From an uncultured Flavobacteriales bacterium (GTDB lineage: Bacteria; Bacteroidota; Bacteroidia; Flavobacteriales_D; Sanyastnellaceae), in contig CAJQLF010000018.1 of assembly GCA_905479115.1 (NCBI GenBank), positions 1 through 64,000 on the forward strand: a stretch of DNA of 64,000 bases, given 5' to 3'. This document shows, piece after piece, positions 24,765 to 32,745 of this stretch. Under the pieces are notes generated by a model that had not been told where the DNA came from, searched no databases, and saw only the letters and a program-made list of their open reading frames with translations. How positions within the stretch are numbered: position 1 is the first letter of the stretch; each line of letters begins with the position of its first letter. A program made the translations under genes and the position numbers.

Positions 24765-26188
24765 AGGGAAACCTGAAACTTTTGGCCCTGATTGCTGGTC
24801 CATTCGCAGCGTTATGCAGTTGGCTTGCACTCGGAGAAGCCGGATTAGATGAAGCAGCCATTCGTGTTATTTCTGCTGGACTTTGGATGCTCGTCTGGTG
24901 GGTGGGAGAGGCGGTTCCCATCGGGGTAACTTCGGTATTGCCCATGGTGCTATTTCCGATGTTTGGAATCTCGAGCATTGCGGAAACCACGGCGCCGTAT
25001 GGATCGCATTTTGTCTTTCTCTTTTTGGGTGGCTTCTTGATTGCCATAGCCTTGGAGAGGTGGAACTTGCACCGACGGTTTGCCCTTTCCGTTTTAGCCG
25101 CTGCGGGAGGGCGACCGCGCAGGTTGATTGGAGGGTTTATGCTTGCTACGGCTGCATTGAGTATGTGGATTTCCAATACGGCGACAACCCTTATGATGCT
25201 CCCGATCGCGATCTCCGTTTTGTCTAAGGTGGATGTGAAGCGGCATCCTAGATTTGCGCTGGCTTTATTGTTAGGTACGGCATATTCGGCCAACCTTGGT
25301 GGTATTGCTACCTTGGTGGGTACGCCTCCCAATGTGGCAATGGCTGGGATTTTAGACGATCAATTTGCCATCGAAATTCCATTTTTGGAGTGGTCATTGA
25401 TGGCCTTGCCGTTCTCTGTTATCATGCTCATTGTGGTGTACGTTTTGTTGACTCGAGTCTTAACACCCGTATCGAATGAAAGGTTGGAAGCCGGCGTTGA
25501 GAATATTCAGCGAGAACTTCGTGCTCTTGGGGAATGGAGCCATGCCGAAAAACGAGTGGCAATGGTATTCGCGGCAACCGGCCTTCTTTGGGTGGGACGC
25601 CGCTGGATTGAAGAGTGGTTTGCTTGGGGATTGAATGATACGACCATCGCCATTTCAGCTGGTATCGCGCTCTTCTTGATTCCGAATGGCTCTGGAGAAA
25701 AGGGTAGTTTATTGGATTGGCGAGATACCAAAAACCTCCCGTGGGATATCCTTCTGCTTTTTGGTGGGGGACTGACCTTGGCCAACGCGTTGAAAAATGC
25801 CCACGTCTTATCGATGGTGGCGGAGAGCATTGCGGGCATGGAAGGGATGAGTATCTCCATATTGATTCTGTTGTTTGTGTCGGTTGCGCTGATGCTGACA
25901 GAGGTGATGAGCAACCTGGCATTAACGGTTGTTTTAGTGCCTGTCGTTGGGCAGGTTGCCATAGAATGGGGAATGGATCCATTGCTTCTGGTCGTGCCCA
26001 TTACCATGGCCAGCAGTTGTGCCTTTATGCTCCCCATGGCCACGCCTCCCAATGCGATTATTTTTGGGAGTAACCGGGTGAGCATGAAAAAAATGGCCGC
26101 AGTCGGTTTGATATTGAATGTCCTTGCTGCTTTGTTGGCATGGTTTTGGGCACTTTGGGTGTTGCCTTCCTGGCTTGACTTGATTTAA
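24761..26188 (+). CDS. SLC13/DASS-family anion-sodium symporter
   Basis: The 475-residue membrane protein has about eleven to twelve hydrophobic segments and both SNT-type substrate motifs: SNTATTLMMLPIA near residue 134 with GTPPNV near 187, and MSNLALTVVLVPVVG with MATPPNAIIF near 425. The DASS family imports di- and tricarboxylates or sulfate with sodium at the inner membrane. Specificity is unknown. It overlaps the EEP gene by ATGA, so the two form an operon. Its stop codon TAA is part of the aroQ promoter box. Confidence 0.9.
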   Translation: MKGNLKLLALIAGPFAALCSWLALGEAGLDEAAIRVISAGLWMLVWWVGEAVPIGVTSVLPMVLFPMFGISSIAETTAPYGSHFVFLFLGGFLIAIALERWNLHRRFALSVLAAAGGRPRRLIGGFMLATAALSMWISNTATTLMMLPIAISVLSKVDVKRHPRFALALLLGTAYSANLGGIATLVGTPPNVAMAGILDDQFAIEIPFLEWSLMALPFSVIMLIVVYVLLTRVLTPVSNERLEAGVENIQRELRALGEWSHAEKRVAMVFAATGLLWVGRRWIEEWFAWGLNDTTIAISAGIALFLIPNGSGEKGSLLDWRDTKNLPWDILLLFGGGLTLANALKNAHVLSMVAESIAGMEGMSISILILLFVSVALMLTEVMSNLALTVVLVPVVGQVAIEWGMDPLLLVVPITMASSCAFMLPMATPPNAIIFGSNRVSMKKMAAVGLILNVLAALLAWFWALWVLPSWLDLI

Positions 26189-26193
26189 ATTTG
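26186..26193 (+). promoter_or_regulatory. -7 promoter box (TAAATTTG) of aroQ, overlapping the upstream stop codon
   Basis: An exact TAnnTTTG match whose first three bases are the TAA stop of the SLC13 gene. TTCT and the GTG of aroQ (26198) follow, again with four-base spacing. Confidence 0.58.
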
Positions 26194-26197
26194 TTCT

Positions 26198-26629
26198 GTG
26201 CAACGCATCCTCATTCTCAACGGCCCCAACCTCAACCTGCTCGGGAAGCGGGAGCCTGACCTATATGGCTCGATGGCATTGGACGATTTAGTGAAGGAAT
26301 GGCAAGACATAGGGGAGAAAAACAACACGGAGGTCATCTGCATGCAATCGAACGTAGAGGGGGAATTGATTAATGCCATTCAGCAACATGGCTTTGAAGC
26401 CAAGGCTATCATCTTTAATCCTGGAGGCTACACCCACACGAGTGTGGCCATTCGCGATGCGATTGCGGCGATTACCTCTCCGGTGTATGAAGTGCATATC
26501 TCACACCCAGAATCCCGGGAGGAGTTTAGAAAGAACTCATTGGTTCGGGAAGTTTGCGCTGGAGCCGTGAGCGGAATGGGAGTTAAGGCGTATGAAATGA
26601 TACTGCGTCATTTGCTCAATGCAGAATGA
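26198..26629 (+). CDS. aroQ: 3-Dehydroquinate dehydratase, type II
   Basis: The 143-residue enzyme dehydrates 3-dehydroquinate in the shikimate pathway. It shows LNGPNLNLLGKREPDLYG with the catalytic tyrosine, the NPGGYTHTSVAIRDAI motif (about 71-86) and VHISHPESREEFRKNS. The Ala usually seen in NPGAYTHTS is Gly. The start is a GTG, four bases after a perfect -7 box. The 3' end overlaps the convergent T9SS hydrolase gene by 14 bp. Confidence 0.96.
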   Translation: MQRILILNGPNLNLLGKREPDLYGSMALDDLVKEWQDIGEKNNTEVICMQSNVEGELINAIQQHGFEAKAIIFNPGGYTHTSVAIRDAIAAITSPVYEVHISHPESREEFRKNSLVREVCAGAVSGMGVKAYEMILRHLLNAE

Positions 26630-29600
26630 CAATTTTTGATTGATTCAAAAGAGTGTTTTGCAATCCACGAAGTTCAAGGTGGTAAATGCCTTGTTCGAGT
26701 TGCGAGACATCGATCGACCATTCAGCGCTTGATGTCATCGATAGTTTGGAGGAATGAACACATTGACCGTTGGAGGTAAATAATTTCAAGTCGATATCAC
26801 TTTCGGACAGCTTATTCATCAAAACAATATTGATTTTGCCATCGCGAACAGGATTAGGAAAGACGCGCCATCTCATTGGACTGTCTTCGGTCAAGTCTGC
26901 AATTGGGTTCTTTTTGACATCCGAGTCGTGTGGCATGGGTGGCAAGGCACTGCAAGACTCGAAGTAAGGTGAAGCATCTTTGAAAACAACCGGATTTTCC
27001 GTGCCGAAGGCGAAGAGCTCGGTGTACGGAATAACCATCGGAACGCTTTGCAACGCAGCGGGCCAAAAATTCTGATTTTGAGCTATGAGGTAAGGAGCAT
27101 TTGTGTTTTCTGTTAGGCCTGTGAGTGATAAAGAGCCAAGGAACAGGGCGTCTCCAGCATCCTCCATTAGATTCCATCCATTTATGAAATTCGGCACCAA
27201 CGCCTGATTACAGCGAACGTGAATTTCATTCGAATACCACCGGTTTTGCCCATTTGGAGGAGATGCATTGAGGAGTGATGCGTTTTTTAAATCAAGCCCC
27301 ACTTCCAAATCAAACCACACATTGCATGAGGCCTCAAGCTCCGTCCCTTGACAAGAAATTCCGACGGAATGATTCTTGAATTCATTGCTCTCGAGTAGAA
27401 GAGATGTAAGGGATGGCTGCATTTCCAGTTGAGGAAGAGCGGGCTGCCCGCCATCGAATTCACAATGCTTGATGAACGAATTTGCGGCAAGAGCATGGGT
27501 TCGAACGGAACAATCAATAAAGGAACAATGATTCAATCGAACGCCAGTTGAATCAAAGTCGAGAAGACTGTTGATCGCTTCTACATGATGGAGTTGGAAG
27601 GCTGCAATCGTGCCAGCTGTTGATAGGATGGCGCAATTCTCTATGGTGCCATTGTGCCAGCTGATTCGATTGCTGGTCGTAATTTGGTTGCCTTGCCCTA
27701 TGCCCGCACAAAGCACATCATTAAAGTCAGCTTGAGCACTGAGATTGAGGTGTGAATTGCCTTGGAAATGCAGGGTTGAATTTGCGAATGAGATTTCACC
27801 AGGCCCATCGAATAAGTGGCCTGCGTTGGAGTGTAGCACGATGTCTCCAAACCCGCTGTCATTTCCTTCAAAAGTGACGTTACCATGCGTCCCGATAAAG
27901 GTGTAGACTTGAGGAGAAGTCCATTCCCAAATGCCTGTGCTCCCCTCGATTTCACTCGAGATAAGCAAAGAGTCTGGCCCATATAGAATCAAGTCTCCGG
28001 CCATTTTCCATTTAGCGGTAGAGCCATTGAGTGCGATTTGAGATGAACCCTGAATTTCTATTTTTCCATCCTGCTTTTGCTCAATCTCACCAAATGCATG
28101 AACGTGGATCCGTCCATTGTGGAGCACCAACCGGGCATCCTCTTCAATGACGAGTTTCGAATGAGCTCCGATGTGCAGGTCCCCTTGTATTTCAAGCGTA
28201 GAATTTGCTGCAAGCGTGAAGATAGCATGTCCACTTCCCGTGCTATCTCCAATGAACATGGTAGTTTCAGTAGGAACCACCAGGTTGTCGTTACAAGGGG
28301 AGTTGCTTGCTTGGAAATGTGGCCAAGTACCTGGGCCATTCGCTGCAGTTGTGCCAATCTCTATGTGCCCGATTGTAGCCGAGTCATGATCCGTCAAAAA
28401 TTGATTAAAGGGTTGTTTCCAACCGATTTGAATGGTGTCGATCAGAGCACTTGACTCGGCAAGTCCTGTAGGTTGTCCGTTGACAATTGCATCCCAAATC
28501 AAGGGGAAGTGGTTTTCGACGGAACAATGAAAAGCACTGCCCACTGCGGCATTTTCTGTTTGCCAAAAATCAAAGGGTATGGTGAGTGCGTCAAAAGGTT
28601 CAGCAAGAGGGATGTCGAGCGCTGAATGGCAAGGAATGAACATCGATTGATTTGTCCATAAATCGGCTTCGATTCCCGCTTGCGCAAGCGCCTCTATAAA
28701 TTGAGAAAGGTGAACAGAATAGCTTCCAGGAAGACTTTCTAAGTTCATATCGCCCGATGGATTCCAGGCGATGCTCTCGTATTGAATGGGTTCACCCCAT
28801 TGCCAATCGGGATTTGTTAGCGTGGCATCAAGTGTAACCCAATCGTTTTCTGTAGACTGCGCATGCAACGCATTGCCCGGTTGACTCCAGAGAGTGATGT
28901 TCACCAAGTCCCACCAAAGAAAATCATCGGTTGCTTGGTACCAAATGGTGGGAGGGGTGAAGGGGGTCGCTGGATTCGAATTGACGATGCTCAAGTTGAT
29001 CGGTATTTTTGGTAAGCCAAGTTCATTTTGATCGGCTTCTATGAGTTCTCGAATTTCATCGGGATGAAAAGGTGAAGCCACGAGAAGCTCCCCAGCTGCA
29101 GGTGACGAAAGTGCCTCTTCCAAGCTGGCAGCATCAGCCGAAATGGCACTAAAAAATTCGATGGATTGCTGAAATGCTAAAGGAAGATGGGCGCCCCGAT
29201 AAGGGCAGTCTATGCTAATGAACAGACGCACACAATGTGAAAAACCTTCATGTTCCATAACGCTTAATGTATGGCGTGCCACAACCCCCCCCATGCTCGG
29301 ACCAATGACCACCAAGGGTTCAGACCCCACTCGCGCATCGCGACATAGTTCGATGACATGTTGCAATAGCTTAGACTGGCGGTAAATGGAGTGGGTTCCC
29401 GTTTGGTAATCGAGGAAGACCAGGTCGAATCCTTCCTGCATCACAGAGTCGAGCATGGCGGAAAGTCCTGCAAATGAGGAGTTCGCCTCACCCTCACAGT
29501 CCCAAAGAACATCCCAGTTCATGTCTCCAAAGCCGTATTCGGGGTTGGAGCCTTGTAAATTGGGATCAAACCCTTCAAGGATGATCATAGGACGGTCAAA

Positions 29601-30260
29601 TACCTGGTCTGACCCCAGCCGAACTAAGGCTTGGCCAGTGACAGGAGTGCCATCATCGAATACACCTACCCAATAGGGGTCAGATTGATTGCTGATTGGC
29701 CAGGGTGGGTCGTCAGGTTCTGGACAGTTCTCCTGACCATAGATTGGGAACAACAGGTGCCTCTCATGCACGGATCCTTGATGCTCGACACGCACGCCAA
29801 TAGAGGTCGATTCTGAATTGAGGGGGACTGAAATTTGAACCGGTTCATCGAGCGTCAAGGAGGTTTCGACTCCATCCACAATGAGGGTCCAACTTGCTGA
29901 ATGCCATGTTGTTGGGTTAGTTGATTTGGGCACGAGGATTGTCAAGGCTCCGGGATGTAAAAATGACTGTGAAGCCAATATGTTCAGGATTGATTCATCC
30001 GCGGCCTCGGCAAGAACGGTCCAATCCGGAGGCAGCGGCTCCGTGCGATGTGCAAGGGCCAATACCAGGTCGTTTCCTTGATGGGCTTCTGCGCGAAAAA
30101 TGGAATCTAAAACCACCTTGGATTGGCCATCAAATGCGGTGCTCGATTGGTCCCAAATGAATTGGATTTGTCGGGACTGTTCTGGCGCAAGCGTTTGAGA
30201 TGACATGGAATACGTGACGACGATGGATAAGGCTAATGTTACAAATTCAAATGATTTCAT
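26616..30260 (-). CDS. T9SS-exported large protein with alpha/beta-hydrolase domain and repeat region
   Basis: The 1214-residue protein has an N-terminal signal peptide (about 1-20), a beta-rich region, and an alpha/beta-hydrolase-like domain (about 220-560). Its nucleophile elbow is GPSMGG (Ser about 322), near VFLDYQTGTHSIY and SIDCPYRGAHLP, as in PGAP1- or lipase-like enzymes. Residues about 650-1080 form a long region rich in short beta repeats with Asn, Gly and Ile, suggesting a right-handed beta-helix. The last 80 residues (RVFPNPVRDGKINIV, LEQGIYHLEL) match a type A T9SS sorting domain. The substrate is unknown. It follows a small lipoprotein gene by 9 bp. Confidence 0.8.
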   Translation of the reverse strand: MKSFEFVTLALSIVVTYSMSSQTLAPEQSRQIQFIWDQSSTAFDGQSKVVLDSIFRAEAHQGNDLVLALAHRTEPLPPDWTVLAEAADESILNILASQSFLHPGALTILVPKSTNPTTWHSASWTLIVDGVETSLTLDEPVQISVPLNSESTSIGVRVEHQGSVHERHLLFPIYGQENCPEPDDPPWPISNQSDPYWVGVFDDGTPVTGQALVRLGSDQVFDRPMIILEGFDPNLQGSNPEYGFGDMNWDVLWDCEGEANSSFAGLSAMLDSVMQEGFDLVFLDYQTGTHSIYRQSKLLQHVIELCRDARVGSEPLVVIGPSMGGVVARHTLSVMEHEGFSHCVRLFISIDCPYRGAHLPLAFQQSIEFFSAISADAASLEEALSSPAAGELLVASPFHPDEIRELIEADQNELGLPKIPINLSIVNSNPATPFTPPTIWYQATDDFLWWDLVNITLWSQPGNALHAQSTENDWVTLDATLTNPDWQWGEPIQYESIAWNPSGDMNLESLPGSYSVHLSQFIEALAQAGIEADLWTNQSMFIPCHSALDIPLAEPFDALTIPFDFWQTENAAVGSAFHCSVENHFPLIWDAIVNGQPTGLAESSALIDTIQIGWKQPFNQFLTDHDSATIGHIEIGTTAANGPGTWPHFQASNSPCNDNLVVPTETTMFIGDSTGSGHAIFTLAANSTLEIQGDLHIGAHSKLVIEEDARLVLHNGRIHVHAFGEIEQKQDGKIEIQGSSQIALNGSTAKWKMAGDLILYGPDSLLISSEIEGSTGIWEWTSPQVYTFIGTHGNVTFEGNDSGFGDIVLHSNAGHLFDGPGEISFANSTLHFQGNSHLNLSAQADFNDVLCAGIGQGNQITTSNRISWHNGTIENCAILSTAGTIAAFQLHHVEAINSLLDFDSTGVRLNHCSFIDCSVRTHALAANSFIKHCEFDGGQPALPQLEMQPSLTSLLLESNEFKNHSVGISCQGTELEASCNVWFDLEVGLDLKNASLLNASPPNGQNRWYSNEIHVRCNQALVPNFINGWNLMEDAGDALFLGSLSLTGLTENTNAPYLIAQNQNFWPAALQSVPMVIPYTELFAFGTENPVVFKDASPYFESCSALPPMPHDSDVKKNPIADLTEDSPMRWRVFPNPVRDGKINIVLMNKLSESDIDLKLFTSNGQCVHSSKLSMTSSAEWSIDVSQLEQGIYHLELRGLQNTLLNQSKIVILH

Positions 30261-30269
30261 GTGAATGGG

Positions 30270-30953
30270 TTAAAAATGTATGGGAATGATTAGGGTGTCG
30301 CCCAGCGCTGTCTCCGGTATGAACGTGGACAATGTTTGATGAAACTCACCAGCTGCGGTATAGAGGTGAAAGCGGCGCTCAGGCGCAGTCTCTAAAGGAT
30401 GAATCCAGTCTTTGATAATCGCAACCGGTTGGGGATAGGTACCGGGAGTGAACCATTGCCAAGTTTCGGCGTCAGAGGCGGTCAAGTCAGGCCGAATGGA
30501 CATGGGTTGGCCCAGAGGCTCACCTTCCCTATTGCCAATGAAACGGAACCATACGTTTTGCGGTATAGTCAGATTGACATCGCTGGAAGAGGGATGGGTA
30601 TCGCGAGCAAGGTTGATGTAGTAAGGCACATCCTCTCCCTCAAAAAGCTGACAAATTAACCCCTGGGTGTGTGGCGCAAAATTCAGGAGAATGACTTTTC
30701 CATTGTGATCCGTCCACGCCGTATCACCTGTTGGAACCCACGTAGAATTCGACCACCACCCCGAAGTGCTTGCCTCGAATTCCACGGGCAGTACCCATTG
30801 TAGTGCGAATGGTTCCCCGCCTCGATGGGCAATACGCACCACGGCATTTTCTGGCTTCAATTCGGCACATGTACACCCGTGGATCCATAGGATGCCCGTG
30901 CAAAAGACACGATGAATACCCGTGATTTTAAAACTCCTCTTCCTCCATCTCAT
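30270..30953 (-). CDS. Putative lipoprotein paired with the T9SS hydrolase
   Basis: The 227-residue product has a basic N-terminus, a short hydrophobic stretch and a candidate lipobox IHGC (cysteine about residue 27). I recognise no family. It is rich in Trp, Pro and Thr and looks like a beta-sandwich, extracytoplasmic. The ATG at 30953 lies four bases after CAAATTTG, a one-mismatch -7 box, which supports the start. It is cotranscribed with the large T9SS hydrolase nine bases downstream. It may be a partner or anchor, but this is only inferred from position. Confidence 0.68.
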   Translation of the reverse strand: MRWRKRSFKITGIHRVFCTGILWIHGCTCAELKPENAVVRIAHRGGEPFALQWVLPVEFEASTSGWWSNSTWVPTGDTAWTDHNGKVILLNFAPHTQGLICQLFEGEDVPYYINLARDTHPSSSDVNLTIPQNVWFRFIGNREGEPLGQPMSIRPDLTASDAETWQWFTPGTYPQPVAIIKDWIHPLETAPERRFHLYTAAGEFHQTLSTFIPETALGDTLIIPIHF

Positions 30954-30957
30954 GCCT

Positions 30958-30965
30958 CAAATTTG
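30958..30965 (-). promoter_or_regulatory. -7 promoter box (CAAATTTG, one mismatch) of the lipoprotein-hydrolase operon
   Basis: It differs from TAnnTTTG only at the first base and is followed by AGGC and the ATG at 30953. Confidence 0.38.
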
Positions 30966-31039
30966 GGGCCTCAACATGAGCTAAAGAAGTCTGATTCACC
31001 GTTCCATACGGAGACTTTGTGAGTGCAAGAAAAGATACT

Positions 31040-31597
31040 TTAGAACTTTCGCAGCCCTTTATCAATCAGTTTGGCCAAAAGCATGGCATCTTTTTTCTGA
31101 AGCTGCTTTCCCAGAACAAAGCGGCCGCGCATGTAGGTAAATTCAATGGAATCGCCCCCCATGATCCAAAAGCTCTGATCGAGGTTTTGAATGAATTTTG
31201 CGGGGTTGCGGCGTATGACCTCCATTTTTTTGATGTTTTCTTTCATGAAGAAGCGAGCTTTACCAAAATCGCGGAATGCGTTCTTCACGGACATGCCTTC
31301 TGCAGTGATGCGCACCATTTCACGTCCAATGCGTCGCCACAGAATGACCTTGAAAACGCGAAAGAAAAAAAATGCCCAAAAAGAGAGGAAGATGAGGAAG
31401 AAAGTACGCTCGCTCCCTTCAGCTCCTGAAAATTCTAGCCCGACAGCTGTTCCAACACCACACCAGGCGATGAGCCATACTTCGAGCATAATTTGTTGCA
31501 TTCGGGGAATTTCTTGGCTGATGATGATGGTCAAAGAATCATCATGCCAAGCATACGTAATGCGCTTACCTATGGATTCAAGGCGATTTTTTTTCAC
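31040..31597 (-). CDS. Membrane protein of unknown function downstream of bshA
   Basis: The 185-residue protein has two adjacent hydrophobic segments (about 45-90) flanked by charged ends. The C-terminal part (about 95-185) contains FMKENIKKMEVIRRNP and SIEFTYMRGRFVLGKQL, resembling PH-like cytoplasmic domains. I do not recognise a named family. The GTG start at 31597 overlaps the bshA stop by four bases (GTGA). A longer frame upstream would run into bshA and is not supported. It is the last gene of a tightly coupled minus-strand operon. Confidence 0.68.
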   Translation of the reverse strand: MKKNRLESIGKRITYAWHDDSLTIIISQEIPRMQQIMLEVWLIAWCGVGTAVGLEFSGAEGSERTFFLIFLSFWAFFFFRVFKVILWRRIGREMVRITAEGMSVKNAFRDFGKARFFMKENIKKMEVIRRNPAKFIQNLDQSFWIMGGDSIEFTYMRGRFVLGKQLQKKDAMLLAKLIDKGLRKF

Positions 31598-32745
31598 TTT
31601 GGCGTGGTATCGTTTTGGGAGATAAGGCCGTCGTAGATGGCTTCGTATTGGGGCACGATTCCCGATAAATGAAAATCCCAAGCACGTTCACGTGCCGCTT
31701 TTTTGAACTTTTGATGGCTGTCGGAGGACCCGAGAATTTCCAAAGCAAAATTGGCCATTGCTTCTACATCACCAACGGGTGCGAGATACCCCGACTTCCC
31801 GTGTTCAATGACCTCGGGCAATCCACCTGCATTCGAGGCAATAACGGGGACTTCTGCTGCCATTGCTTCCAGCGCTGCAAGCCCAAAGCTTTCAGTTTCT
31901 GAAGGCAACAGAAATAAATCACTCACCAGCAATGGTTCCACGGGATTTTTTATTTTTCCAATGCTGATGACGTGAGATCGGATTCCCAGTTCTTCTGCGA
32001 ATTTTTCAATGCGGGATCGTTCCGGCCCATCGCCAACCAGCAATAATTTGGCGGGTATCCTTTTTAGAATACGTGCAAAAATTTTCAGCACGTCGTCCAC
32101 TCGTTTTACCGGTCTGAAGTTGGAGATGTGGGTCACAATTTTTTCGTCATTCGGAGCGACGGCTGCGCGGAATTGTTCGTCAACGGGACGCTCAAAATGA
32201 GAGGGACAGATGAAATTATGCACGACGTGAATGGGTTTTTTCACGCCGAATAATGACTCCGTGTCGCGCTTAAGACTGTGGGAAACGGCTGTTACAGCAT
32301 TGGACTTATTGATGGCGTAAGCGATGACAGGCTTAAACGCGGGGTCTTTGCCGAGTAAGGTGATGTCTGTGCCATGCAAAGTTGTTACCACCGGTAGGTC
32401 GATTCCCTCGTCGGAGAGGATGTTGCGGGCAATTATGGCTGCACTGGCATGAGGGATCGCATAGTGTACGTGGAGTAGATCCAGTTGGTGTGCCTTTGCG
32501 ACCTCCACCATTTTGGAGGCGAGTACAAGCTCATACGGTTGGAAATCAAAGAGCGGATAGTCCGTCATATGGACCTCGTGGTAAAATAAATTCTGCTTCA
32601 AGCTCCCCATGCGAGCTGGAGCACTATAGGTTATGAAATGCAGTTCATGGCCTTTTTCGGCAAGGGCTTTTCCCAATTCAGTTGCGACAACTCCCGATCC
32701 ACCGAAGGTCGGATAACATACAAACCCAATGCGCAGTTTTTTCAT
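31594..32745 (-). CDS. bshA: N-acetyl-alpha-D-glucosaminyl L-malate synthase BshA
   Basis: The 383-residue GT4 glycosyltransferase starts [20 protein letters not shown], the hallmark BshA N-terminus with the UDP-sugar and malate site. It continues with [36 protein letters not shown] and [14 protein letters not shown]. It makes GlcNAc-malate from UDP-GlcNAc and malate, the first step of bacillithiol synthesis. bshB and bshC are not in this window. It overlaps the GH3/beta-lactamase gene by ATGA upstream and an unknown membrane protein gene downstream. Confidence 0.95.
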   Translation of the reverse strand: MKKLRIGFVCYPTFGGSGVVATELGKALAEKGHELHFITYSAPARMGSLKQNLFYHEVHMTDYPLFDFQPYELVLASKMVEVAKAHQLDLLHVHYAIPHASAAIIARNILSDEGIDLPVVTTLHGTDITLLGKDPAFKPVIAYAINKSNAVTAVSHSLKRDTESLFGVKKPIHVVHNFICPSHFERPVDEQFRAAVAPNDEKIVTHISNFRPVKRVDDVLKIFARILKRIPAKLLLVGDGPERSRIEKFAEELGIRSHVISIGKIKNPVEPLLVSDLFLLPSETESFGLAALEAMAAEVPVIASNAGGLPEVIEHGKSGYLAPVGDVEAMANFALEILGSSDSHQKFKKAARERAWDFHLSGIVPQYEAIYDGLISQNDTTPK

